Shown piece after piece: positions 1 to 9,489 of a DNA stretch of 64,000 nucleotides. The translations under genes and the position numbers were made by a program. This DNA is from Strobilurus pachycystidiatus (lineage: Eukaryota; Basidiomycota; Agaricomycetes; Agaricales; Physalacriaceae). Under the pieces are notes generated by a model. The model was not told the origin of the DNA and did no database searches. It saw only the letters and a program-made list of their open reading frames with translations. Positions within the stretch are counted from its first letter, which is position 1, and every line of letters begins with the position of its first letter. Where the stretch lies: assembly GCA_019915135.1 (NCBI GenBank), contig JAHLMK010000021.1:620001-684000 (forward strand), in the 5' to 3' direction.

Positions 1-135
1 GAAACATAAGCGCCGGAGGAGATAGCGGAATAGACGCTGGCGTCAATTGGACACATGGTAATGTGTCGTAAATGATCGGGACTTATAGAACTTAGACCCC
101 GACCACGACGACGAAAATTTTCGTCCGAATACCAG

Positions 136-3100
136 ATGTCTAACGAAAACAACAACTCCCGTTGGAGTTCTGGTTGGGGGGGTAGAGGCCAGTCTGGCCA
201 AAATCCCGCCGATTCGAACTCGGCAAACAATCAAAATCGGCCACTGGACCAAGCCAACAGAGCATGGGGACAAGCTCCCCCTAGTTGGCAAGGACCGGCT
301 CCGCCCACGCCTTGGGCAGCGCAGCAGCCGTACCAAAACTGGCAAGGACAACCGACCTATATGCCGTATTCAACCGCCCGCACGGACACAATGGCGCCTC
401 CGTACGGGCAATACCCGGTTCCCATTCCCGGTCCATTCGCGATGGGACCAAACGCGCCAAATAACGAAGACTCCCAATGGGAGTCAGAACGCAGATTCGC
501 TGGTCTAGAAGACCTACCAGGAAGAGGACCTCGCGGCGGACCGACGGTCAACCGTGGCGCGATCATAGACGGACCAGCACAGCCCTCGGGATCCTTCAAC
601 AACCCACGATCTGGGTTGGGATCCTATCATAGCTCCCACAATAGGCACCAAGGAAGAGGGAGTTCAAGATACCACCCCGCGAGACGTGACGCGGGACGGT
701 TCCTAGATTCCTCGTCGGATAGCCAGAGCTCAAGCTCGAGGAAAGGAAAGAGACGAGCGACCTCACAAGAGGTCGAAGAACAGCAGCGAGAGATAGAACG
801 CCAACGAGAATTGGCGGAAGATGCACGTATCGAGGATCGACGACGCGAGGTCGAAAGGGAACCATTCGTCAGAGGCGTTCCATCGCACGTCCTCGACGAC
901 CCCCAATTCCAGAGCGCCGTCGAAGACCTCTACCGCTCGCAGTATCTGCAGCATGACGAGGAACTAGCACGGCAAGAACAGGAAGCCGAACGTTTTGCAG
1001 AGCAACAACGGCTAGAGCGGATTATCGCGGATTCTCAGAGAATGTTACAAGAGGCACAAGCAGGCCTAGAAAGATTGAAGAGACCTCGAGGATCCCCACC
1101 TCAGCAAGGGGAGGCCAAACGCGTGAAACACGGCCATATGCCCAGTGGGGGGGGGACGACGTCGGCTCCACGAAGGGAGCCAAACACTCAGGTCCAGCCA
1201 GAACCTTCCACATCGTTAGCACCAGGAACGACACCGGCTCCTCGTAGGGAGCCAAACCTTCAGGTCCAACCCGGACCTTCAACATCAGTAGCACCACGCG
1301 CCACAGCGCGGGACGCCCTGGCTCCTACCAGACCCATACCGGCCCCGTATATGGCAGACGTCAATATGACAGGGCCAGAGATGGAGGCGAGGCCGATGAT
1401 CAAGGCCAAAAAGACGACATCGGCTCCAGAAACGGAGCCTAAAGTCAAGCGGGTCAGTACGACTGGGACACCACGACGGATCCCATCTGCACCCGAACTG
1501 GTGCAACGGCGGTTTTACCTTACAAGTGTCGACAGGGAGATCTTCCCTGATAGCTTCCCAGACACTGAAAGTCGAATCGCTCGACTATATCGAGAGGCGA
1601 TGCCTGCAGAGAATCCACCCACCGAGGCGGAGATATATCAACAGATGCTGAACGAGTATGAGGATCAGCACGAAGCAGATACTAATCTGCATGTCCCAGA
1701 CGAAGGAGAGTGGAGCGACGCCGCCGACGAGTCTGACTACGAAGACTCACAATTGAGTCATAAGGATAAGAAGTCGCGCAAGAAAAAGGACGAGCCATTG
1801 GTTCAGATGGAAATCGAAGCCGACGACGACGAGAAAGAGCGGCGCCGTAAGGAGCGCCATAACGCACGAGTAGAGGAGGTCGCGGGACTTCGGTTCCGCC
1901 AGGCCATGAACCGGTATCGCAACCAACCTGGTCGTATGCCCAATGGCCTTAATAGAGTAACCATCGATGGCATGGTTCAACGGGATAACTTCCTTTGGGG
2001 AATTACTTCCCCCAGATTCTTCGTGTATCGACCACGCAATCTGGTCCTTCACGGTGTCCGCGCTCGTGCAGCCCTCCGATGTGTGGAGGAGGGCCGCGAA
2101 TTCGTGATTACGACCGGTGACAGGAAGGAGATTATGTGGCAGGGGTTCCCCATGAACCCGAAACAACTGTATCAGGCAGTCAATGCCATAGAAGGACAAT
2201 ATGGTCGCCACCGCGAATTGTTGGTGTACCTCAACCTGTTCTACCGAATATCTCGGTACTTCGTCCCAGAACTGCGGGATTGGACGATGTGGGAGACACT
2301 TCGCGTGTTCGACCAGCACCCGGACTGGCACCAGCCCGAGTTATTGCGCTCGGTTCAACTCTCAATCCCAATACCCGAAGGGATACTACTCGAAGGTGAA
2401 ACCATTCACCTTAAACAACCATCGCCGGAAGAGCCTATCGAGATACATTTCCGGCACTTCCTTTGGACGAGTGCTCCGGGAACTCGAAATGCCATACACG
2501 GATTGATGGTCGGGCGAGGCAACGCCATATACGCTCCAACTGGGTTTGGGGTACTAATGGCTCGGGGACTGCAACCCCCCTCTCATGTTGGTGATGCCAC
2601 CATTAAAACCTATATCCGTATCCTGGCGTCCATAGTGGCGACACCTGGACGGGCGGAACGAGTAGTTCAGGAATGGAACGAGCGTAATCCGGACGATATT
2701 ATGCGTCGAATCCCAGGGGTACAATCGCAACTATTGCGATTCAATACTATTCGTGGAGCGAATATCGACGAGTACGACGTCGTACGACACTTGCTCGTGT
2801 GTGGAATCCGAACCCAGCACATCGAGCTCATGTACTCCTGGGGAGTACAATATCTTAGTGGAATCAGCGAAGGATTCCACACTGACTTCGTTCGGGAAGT
2901 CGAAGGACGTCGAATGGAAGCCCTTCATCGACATGGAGTACCCATCATTCCCGCCGCGTGGGATGGTTGGTACTGGCTCTCGGAGCGCTCGCAATTTATA
3001 TTGCGCCAAATTGTGGAAGAGGAAATCTACGGCGAGAATATCGCTATTCAGCGACGGGACCAGGAAAATCGGGCAGCAAGGCCGCGGGTAGACCGAGCCA

Positions 3101-3411
3101 TCGATCCTCGTTGGGTGCCCATTGGAGTATCTCCTATGAGGAGATTCGTGTTGCCCCCTCGCCCCGAGGATTTATCTCTAGTCGATTCATCGCTAGGGGT
3201 ATCATCCGCGGTGCCCAGTGCGTCAGACGTGGCGTCTGGGTCGGGATCAAACCCTCCCGAGGAAGATGCCTCCATGGCTCCTCCAACCGCGGTCGAAACC
3301 ATGCCGCTTACCTCTAACAAGGAAGCGCCCATGGAAGTAGACGGAGCGCAATCTCAACCTGGTCCTGAAGGGATTCCTCTACCCCCACCGGATATCGGTG
3401 ACAATCTCTAA
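136..3411 (+). CDS. Gag-like protein of an LTR element
   Basis: A single uninterrupted ORF of 1091 codons, unlike the intron-rich genes around it. Residues 1-210 are rich in Asn, Gly, Pro and Gln. Residues about 210-330 form a charged Arg/Glu/Gln helix, probably a coiled coil. Residues about 340-410 hold an imperfect tandem repeat with the core APRREPN, present twice plus a degenerate third copy. The region from about 610 to 1010 is the only one that looks globular. The C-terminus is acidic and Pro-rich. I see no CCHC zinc knuckle, aspartic protease DTG/DSG motif or RT motif. The Gag role is inferred from its position directly upstream of the polypurine tract and LTR. Confidence 0.6.
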   Translation: MSNENNNSRWSSGWGGRGQSGQNPADSNSANNQNRPLDQANRAWGQAPPSWQGPAPPTPWAAQQPYQNWQGQPTYMPYSTARTDTMAPPYGQYPVPIPGPFAMGPNAPNNEDSQWESERRFAGLEDLPGRGPRGGPTVNRGAIIDGPAQPSGSFNNPRSGLGSYHSSHNRHQGRGSSRYHPARRDAGRFLDSSSDSQSSSSRKGKRRATSQEVEEQQREIERQRELAEDARIEDRRREVEREPFVRGVPSHVLDDPQFQSAVEDLYRSQYLQHDEELARQEQEAERFAEQQRLERIIADSQRMLQEAQAGLERLKRPRGSPPQQGEAKRVKHGHMPSGGGTTSAPRREPNTQVQPEPSTSLAPGTTPAPRREPNLQVQPGPSTSVAPRATARDALAPTRPIPAPYMADVNMTGPEMEARPMIKAKKTTSAPETEPKVKRVSTTGTPRRIPSAPELVQRRFYLTSVDREIFPDSFPDTESRIARLYREAMPAENPPTEAEIYQQMLNEYEDQHEADTNLHVPDEGEWSDAADESDYEDSQLSHKDKKSRKKKDEPLVQMEIEADDDEKERRRKERHNARVEEVAGLRFRQAMNRYRNQPGRMPNGLNRVTIDGMVQRDNFLWGITSPRFFVYRPRNLVLHGVRARAALRCVEEGREFVITTGDRKEIMWQGFPMNPKQLYQAVNAIEGQYGRHRELLVYLNLFYRISRYFVPELRDWTMWETLRVFDQHPDWHQPELLRSVQLSIPIPEGILLEGETIHLKQPSPEEPIEIHFRHFLWTSAPGTRNAIHGLMVGRGNAIYAPTGFGVLMARGLQPPSHVGDATIKTYIRILASIVATPGRAERVVQEWNERNPDDIMRRIPGVQSQLLRFNTIRGANIDEYDVVRHLLVCGIRTQHIELMYSWGVQYLSGISEGFHTDFVREVEGRRMEALHRHGVPIIPAAWDGWYWLSERSQFILRQIVEEEIYGENIAIQRRDQENRAARPRVDRAIDPRWVPIGVSPMRRFVLPPRPEDLSLVDSSLGVSSAVPSASDVASGSGSNPPEEDASMAPPTAVETMPLTSNKEAPMEVDGAQSQPGPEGIPLPPPDIGDNL

Positions 3412-3553
3412 TATTTGCATCCGCGGATGCAGACTTACCCTGTAAGTCATAACTAAAACTAAACGTGTCGAATCGCCGACTTATACGCTAACCACAGCAC
3501 TATTTATTATTGGATAACTTGGTTTAGACCGTTGACGGTCTCAAGAGGGGGTG

Positions 3554-3713
3554 TGTAAGGGATCGGTGTATTTAGTATTGTTTGCGAACCCCTTCGGGGT
3601 TCTTAAGTCACGATCGCGTGACGGTAACAGTAGGAGAATTACTTGTATTGCTTTCGTAGCTACCAGTATACACTTGGTCAAGCTACGAGCGTGCTACGTA
3701 AGGACCCGTTACA
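3554..3713 (+). repeat. LTR (3' copy), about 160 bp
   Basis: It starts TGTAAGGGATC and ends GGACCCGTTACA, so the termini are inverted copies (TGTAA/TTACA) with TG..CA ends. A purine tract precedes it. Internally there are two short hairpins: GAACCCC/GGGGTTC at about 3586-3602 and GTCACG/CGTGAC at about 3606-3621. Host sequence resumes with CCTAGGCTG. Confidence 0.75.
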
Positions 3714-3820
3714 CCTAGGCTGAAGAGATACACAAGGTGGCTTATTGAAGAGCGAAAGAAGGAGTTGAAAGCGCAGGCTGAGGCGAAAAGCGCGAGTTTT
3801 TCTGGTCCGGCTGCTTGATG
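3714..3820 (+). pseudogene. Truncated exon 2 of a small orphan gene, cut by the LTR element
   Basis: This stretch matches exon 2 of the gene at 22790-23320 almost base for base, ending in a TGA at the same place. Its first exon is not in the window; it would lie beyond the missing 5' LTR. The break falls after the point that corresponds to the Phe-Thr codons of the intact copy. Homology continues through the 3' flank to about 4080 and resumes after the element at 4085-4904. Confidence 0.8.
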
Positions 3821-4084
3821 GATTTCCTTTGTGCGTTGTTCATCGCCTCTCAAACCAAGGCCGAGCTAAACGTGATAAGTAGTGTGTGTTCCGTTTCATT
3901 GCATTTCAACCATCTCGCTTCAGCTCACTACACGCTCTTTGCTGTCATCTGTATATGCATCATTTCCCCTACATAGTACTCTGTAATCCATTCAAGTCTT
4001 GCCAACATGAGATTCGCGACTTCACGAATTACTGGTGGAATTCGACAGAGACTGGTGTCACAGCCTTCGTGGCGTGCCACCCAT

Positions 4085-4904
4085 CTGCGGTAGGCGGGAA
4101 CATCGCGGTTCAATTTCGGATTGATCAGCAAGCCGCTGGTTCGATTCGGTGGAAATGCATAACTGACGCGTAAGTGGCGTTGAATTTCACAGTAATCTTA
4201 GGCTTTCCATGCACCCCCAGCTGTTGTTAAACCATAAAAGAGACATTTTCCAGTAGTTTTGCGACGCTTTTGGCTAAGTGGATGAGGTATATGATCACCA
4301 ATACCTCAAGGTGAGAGCTAACATGCTTCTTCTCGAGTACTACAGCACTCGGATTTGTAGTTCTCCAAGTATACACATGCAATTGACACGGGGAAGCTTG
4401 GGGATGCCAAGCTCTGATGGGCAGATTGAGCTCTGAACCCGTCAGAGTCGTTGTTCATTGCTCTGACACATATCACGGCGAGCACTTGGGTATTTAAGCC
4501 CAATCAGCTTGTATCTGAGACACACACTGAGTAGCTGACTGCAAAGTTCACTCCCAGATCTGTACACATCCGACAAGTGACTGAACTTACAAGTTACTTC
4601 TCACTCGACATTAATCGCCACCAAGTCTGCATGTGGCTGTGCCTCGCGTGGCGAGTTCCGGGGATTGCCGAGAATGCGAAAATGCGCTATTTTGCTAATT
4701 GAAGACATAGTGGCGGCCTTTTTCGTGTGTTCTTGGAAGCATAGAGGTTACCCTCTCATTAAAAAAGGAGCTCAAGTGAAAGAGACATTGCTCAGAGTAA
4801 CCAGTACTACACTGGCAAACTCCGAAATCGAACCCTCAGCATCGGGAACTTGAGCCGGAGCGAGGTGAACAGTCCAAATCGAACCGCGATGTTCCCGCCT
4901 ACGG
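4085..4904. mobile_element. DNA element with about 30-bp terminal inverted repeats, 820 bp
   Basis: The left end (GCGGTAGGCGGGAACATCGCGG) is repeated in inverse at the right end (about 4870-4904). A direct repeat CACCCAT flanks the element at 4078-4084 and 4905-4911. The paralogous locus near 23570-23620 has the flanking sequence joined with one CTCAT-like copy and no element, which is an internal empty site. No convincing ORF lies inside, so it looks like a MITE-like or internally deleted element. The exact end is uncertain by a few bases, so the target duplication could be 4-7 bp. Confidence 0.75.
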
Positions 4905-4911
4905 CACCCAT

Positions 4912-5875
4912 TCGTCTTATTCTGTGCACAGAGCAATCACATTTCTGAGCAATTAAAACGCGAGAAATCCCGTCGCCAGAACTAAGTTCCACGTCCATCG
5001 GAGTTCTGTGCAAACTCTTCGGCTGCTGCGTGCACATTCATGAGCAGCGTCTGCTCAGAACTCTCGGAATGTAAGTAGAGAGAATGATGCTCTCGTATCA
5101 TACAGTAAGAGGAAGGACTATGTAGGACTGTGTATGTGCGAAAGCCGTCGAGCAGAGAAACCATAGATCTACTGAGCAGGACGCCTGGCTCCATGAGAAC
5201 GGTCTTCCCAATCTTACATTTCTGAAGAGAGGGGTGTTCGCCCAGCTAAGAAACCAAAAGCGTCAAGGGTACGTGGGGTTTTACGACTGTTGGCTTGCAC
5301 AAGCTGCGAGGACTGTAACACCACGTTCCCACTGAAGAGCGCCCAGCAATCCTTCCCCATCCAAGTCACCCTCTTTGACGTAGTCATCGCTGATCTTCCC
5401 TCAGGCGACCTGGCCGTTACGGGGTTCACCGAAGAAGCCCCCATGATAATGGCCTACTTCGGCGCAGAAATCATCGGCGACTGGTATACCTTCAGCACCA
5501 GTATTAGAGAGCCAGTGAAGAGGCCGATACGAGGCACTCGCGCGTTCTTGCGTTTGCCAGGAATCGGGATTCTTGGATGGAGCGTCTTACGCTTTGAAAG
5601 GGCGCTCGTGTGGTCCGGAGCAGTATGTTCTCTGCAAATGATTCAGACACATATAGGTGGCATTCAACATGTAGGTTTCTATTGGATTTGCATCGCTCTG
5701 GGCGTAAGAGCTATCAGTGGATAACAAACTCTGCTCTGGAAGGTCTCTGTTGAATGCGGATATCAGTTTGACTTATTTAGATGAAATTATCAGCAGCAGC
5801 TCACATTATGCATTGTTGCGCCAGGCCAGGAAGCGTTCCGGATAATCAGAGAGCCAATAAGCGAACAGCGTGCCA
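4912..5875. other. Intergenic, left part a duplicated flank
   Basis: Bases 4912 to about 5040 resemble the flank at 23590-23740 of the paralogous locus. A 144-codon open frame at 5290-5724 has no ATG at its start and matches nothing I recognise; I do not call it a gene. The rest shows no feature. Confidence 0.5.
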
Positions 5876-6652
5876 TTATATCGAGTAGAACACTTGTATG
5901 GATGATGATTGCACATGGTTGCATCGCCCCGGATACTGTATCATGTTCAGAAAACGGTTATTCAATTGAGCTCTACGCTTACCCGAGCTAGTACGATCAA
6001 CGCAACCTGATCACCGGGGTGGATCGCGCAGAGAGCGTTTTGTCCATCTAGGCAATAGCCCCGGGAATCCTCAAATTCGGGTCGCGTCCAGTACATGGTG
6101 TGATCTTTGTACTCGTCTCGCGCGAGAATGTTGGCCGTGAGCCGCCAGCTGACTGTGCCAGGCTCGTAGCTCGCCGAGTCGCAGGCGTAGAGATCGACCG
6201 GCCCGTTTCGTTCCACGTCCTTCAGCCATGGAGGCTCAGAGCCTGACTTGATGACGGCGGCTTCGAACCAGGTGTACGAGCCCTCGTAGGTCCCTTTTCC
6301 TCTGCTATCAGAAGGGTGATTCCGTTAGTGAACGGGCGAGCACACCTTGGTTCTCAACCTGTCCGCCCCATCCTTGGTCGTGGCTGCTCGTCGTTATGAG
6401 CAGTGCCTTCACCGCGAGAGCGCTCGAAGGGATCCGACAGGACAGATAACACCACTTTGCATTGTGCGACGAGTGTTCCCCTACGTGGTCGGCCTCAGCA
6501 CCAAGGTACTCTTGCCGCCAAGAGCGAGTCGATGGCCAATAGCGAGCAAGGTCGAAGATGACCTGATGGAGTTCGAATGGGAGTTTTGTGAGGAGGATGC
6601 GCTGAACGACGAGAATGTCGGCCTCCGTGGGATGGAACACGGCGTCTGCCAT
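5876..6652 (-). CDS. Conserved fungal protein of unknown function (SHDQGW family), copy A
   Basis: Three exons, 6652-6346, 6299-5983 and 5935-5876, join in frame to 227 aa. The N-terminus carries a helix of the type LPFELHQVIFDLARYWPS. It is followed by the motif TSSHDQGWGG, a middle block YEGSYTWFEAAV, then a Trp-Arg-Leu stretch, and a C-terminus reading GDQVALIVLA...PGRCNHVQSSSIQVFYS. The same layout occurs in the gene at 53872-54636, including the same two intron positions. Proteins with this SHDQGW..WxEAA..GDxVALxxRA..PGWxNxV pattern are common and multicopy in fungi. I know of no assigned biochemical role. Start chosen as the first ATG giving the conserved N-terminal helix. Confidence 0.75.
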
Positions 6653-9489
6653 GGTTGCTCAGGCAAGTTGAGTCAACGATGGGTCCTGGTTTATGTTGGG
6701 TGCCGAGAAAGGCTGTGTCTGCTGGCTAGAGTGACAGTCGTGGGGGTCATCGTGGGCGGGAAGATAGAAACAGCTCCGGCGATATCCGATCTGCCTTTGC
6801 CCCGACCATCACCACCGAGCCCCGACGCGTCCCAAACGCTCGTCGCTGACTGGTTACTCTCTCGCTTTCCACGCGCAATGTCCCATTGTCCGCCCTCGGA
6901 AATGTACTCGAATTCACGGACCCCCTCCCACCTCAGTTCCCGCCACGACAATGGCGACTGACTATCGGACGTGCACTTTGTTGAAGAAGCAACGGGATTT
7001 GCACAGGGGAATACGCTCACGAGAGCGGACACTCCCCGCAGAGACGGAGGAATGAGCGATTCTTCAGCGAGCTAAGGACTGCCTAGGACCTTCGGTGCTT
7101 GGTCTTTGGATTTCTCGTCAATCTTTCTTACTGTTTTTCAGCATTATTTTACACGAGTCGTCTACTTCCGATCTTTGCCATTCTTACCGACCATCAACGA
7201 GTGTCGTGTGCTACACTCCAACCCAAGTCTGTCAACGTAGGCAAGGCTCCATTCCCTCAGGACTCGATTGTCTGACCTCCAATGATAGGTGCAAGCTCTT
7301 CCCGTGTCACCGTCGCCACCTACATATGGAACGCCTCGGCCATATTTCCTTGGGCAAATCAAACTCTGCTACACATACCACCCCTCCCAAACTTGCTCCA
7401 TAGGACACCACCGTCAGGATACCGGCGTACCTTACTTTGCTTTGAACGACCTGCCCGCCCTTATTGTCACCAAACCACCCCAACACCAATGCATGTCCAA
7501 GAGTCGATCGTTTTGCGTTTTGAGAGTTCGGACAGAACGCGACGTGGCCCTGGAGGTGGCGGACCATGTAACGACAGACTGAATCAAGGTTGTCTTTCTG
7601 GGTACTGTAGCAGGGTTGACTCTTGGGAGTACGCCTCCTTCCACTCCCAGAATCTCAGTCAATTCCATGAGCGGACAATTCCCACCTCGTCGGTTGGCAA
7701 GACACGAGCTGGGAGGTTCGACCAGTGCGCGCCGATGATTGTCTCTCTCGCTATCCGAGTCAATTATCTAGGGAGGAACCGAAAGATTGGCGGAAAGGTG
7801 CAGCACAAAGAGTAGTCATATACAAGGTATTCGAAACCTCTGTCAAGCCGACCATGTCAGTTTTGAATCATCCTACCATAGAGCGCCACCGCCATGTTCC
7901 GGACTGGACACTACTGGGGTGTTTTCTTCGAGTTTTGTTCGTGGACATAGCCGTCTTTTCATTACCGTCGACGGAGCCGACTTGTTTGGGGCTGATTTTG
8001 TTTCGATATCCTTACCATCGACCGCCTCTTCGTCGACGTACTCCTACTCCTCCTGCCAGGCAGTCTCCCCTTAGTTGACACAGCGTCCTTGCCTTTGCCA
8101 TCCCCGTCTCGCTACGAAACCTAATGGAGGGAGGTTGATTACGGGGATGCGTACATGAAGACGGACACTGGACGGACATTGGTATGCAGGTCCGTAAGTC
8201 CATCGATACTCGGCGGCGTACACACTCAGCTAACTTCAGTCAGTCACAATTTACAATCCTCATTGACAAGCTACGATCATTCGACGGTATTCGTTCTTAA
8301 ATCGCCCAGAACTAAGTCAGCCATACCCCTTTCCTTGGAACTCTGCGAGTCCGCGATCCTACCTACATCCTACCGAACGGCATCGTCTTCAAGACTACTA
8401 GCAGTCCTGAGCCATGTTCCGCAAGGCTATGCACCCCAAATTGGAACGAAGCACCTCGGGAGTATCTGCGTATTGAGGCGATGACCCCGGGGTTGGATGG
8501 CGTATTGGCGAGTTGTGTGCGCGCTCCGTCTTGGAGGAGGTCGAGCTTTGCCTTCGGCAACGGCGAGCAGAGCATTTCAAGTGACATCGAGGCTATAACG
8601 ATCTGACAATCATGATCATCAGGGAAAACGGTCTGGCAGCACGCATGTTCCATCCAGTGGCATCAACACGCGCGGAGGTACTTACTGCATCAATCATCGA
8701 ATAAATGACCTCGCGTTGCGGAACTTGGCTGTGTCTCCTTCGGCCCTCGGGGGATGTGCGGATTATGGACTTTGCCATCGGCTTGGCTTTGTCTGGACGT
8801 GTAAAACCTCAGCCTGACTTCAGCATTGTGGTAATTAGAGTATCTCTTCTAGAGGCGATCCGATGCTTAATCAAACCTTCACAGGATCTCAACCATTTGG
8901 GGCATCACCGCCCTGTACACAGCTGTTAGTAAAGCCTGGGCATGACCGCAGCATGACAGCGGTGTCAATGTGACTGTGTCTTCTGCTCACACTCGATAAC
9001 GGAGAAAAGCCTGGGTACCGCGAACTCGTAGTGATTGCTTCAATTGGGTATCGTCATGCTTACTAGTGCTTTGAATCTCGACCACCGCGGAAACTGGGCG
9101 AGCCGCTTGGCCGAGGACGGAATGAGCAATCGGGCGCTTTCCTCCGGAGTTCGCTTTCTCCTTCTTTCTCAACGCTCACTCCCCTTGTTCAATGGCCCTG
9201 GGGCCTGGGGCCTGTCAATGTGACCCGCGGATGTATATTCATCCCATGTTCACCGCAGGTTCACCCTCGCACTAGGCATGCACATTCCGCACGTTCCCAG
9301 ATTCGGGAGCCTTTTGTTCGCTCAGACTGTCAGTGTTCGTACTTAAAGATAGTGGACAGCTTCCATCTGCTTGCATCACGTCCGAGGCCACGAATATCTC
9401 GACAACGTTCGCTCAGTACACTCCAGTACTCTTCCTCCTCGATTGCCTGAACCCTTGGTTCAACCAGTGTCATTCCTCGGTCGAGATCA
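6653..9489. other. Gene-poor stretch
   Basis: Several overlapping open frames of 60-200 codons occur on both strands (7095-8080 on the plus strand; 8363-8778 on the minus strand, where one frame reads like a protein fragment around an FPDDHD motif). None joins into a convincing multi-exon model and none resembles a family I know. I see no repeat structure or RNA gene. Confidence 0.4.

Larger units (their letters stand above)
1..3713 (+). mobile_element. LTR retrotransposon, 3' part (non-autonomous, Gag-like only)
   Basis: The window starts inside this element. A single very long ORF (136-3411) is followed by a polypurine tract (about 3543-3551) and an LTR that begins TGTAAG and ends GTTACA. 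The 5' LTR would lie left of the window. No reverse transcriptase, integrase, RNase H or protease is visible between the ORF and the LTR, so this is either a non-autonomous element or one whose pol lies elsewhere. The first 135 bases look like an untranslated leader and contain a short perfect inverted repeat at about 51-68. The element has landed in the second exon of a gene whose intact paralogue is at 22790-23320. Confidence 0.75.

Noticed and set aside
200..240. tRNA B-box-like GATTCGAACT
   Set aside because: It lies within the Gag-like coding region and no cloverleaf can be drawn around it.
1747..2331. 194-codon minus-strand frame opposite the Gag-like ORF
   Set aside because: It lies wholly opposite a 1091-codon ORF of biased composition and shows no recognisable domain; treated as a shadow.
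5290..5724. 144-codon frame
   Set aside because: No ATG at its start, no splice partner and no family resemblance.
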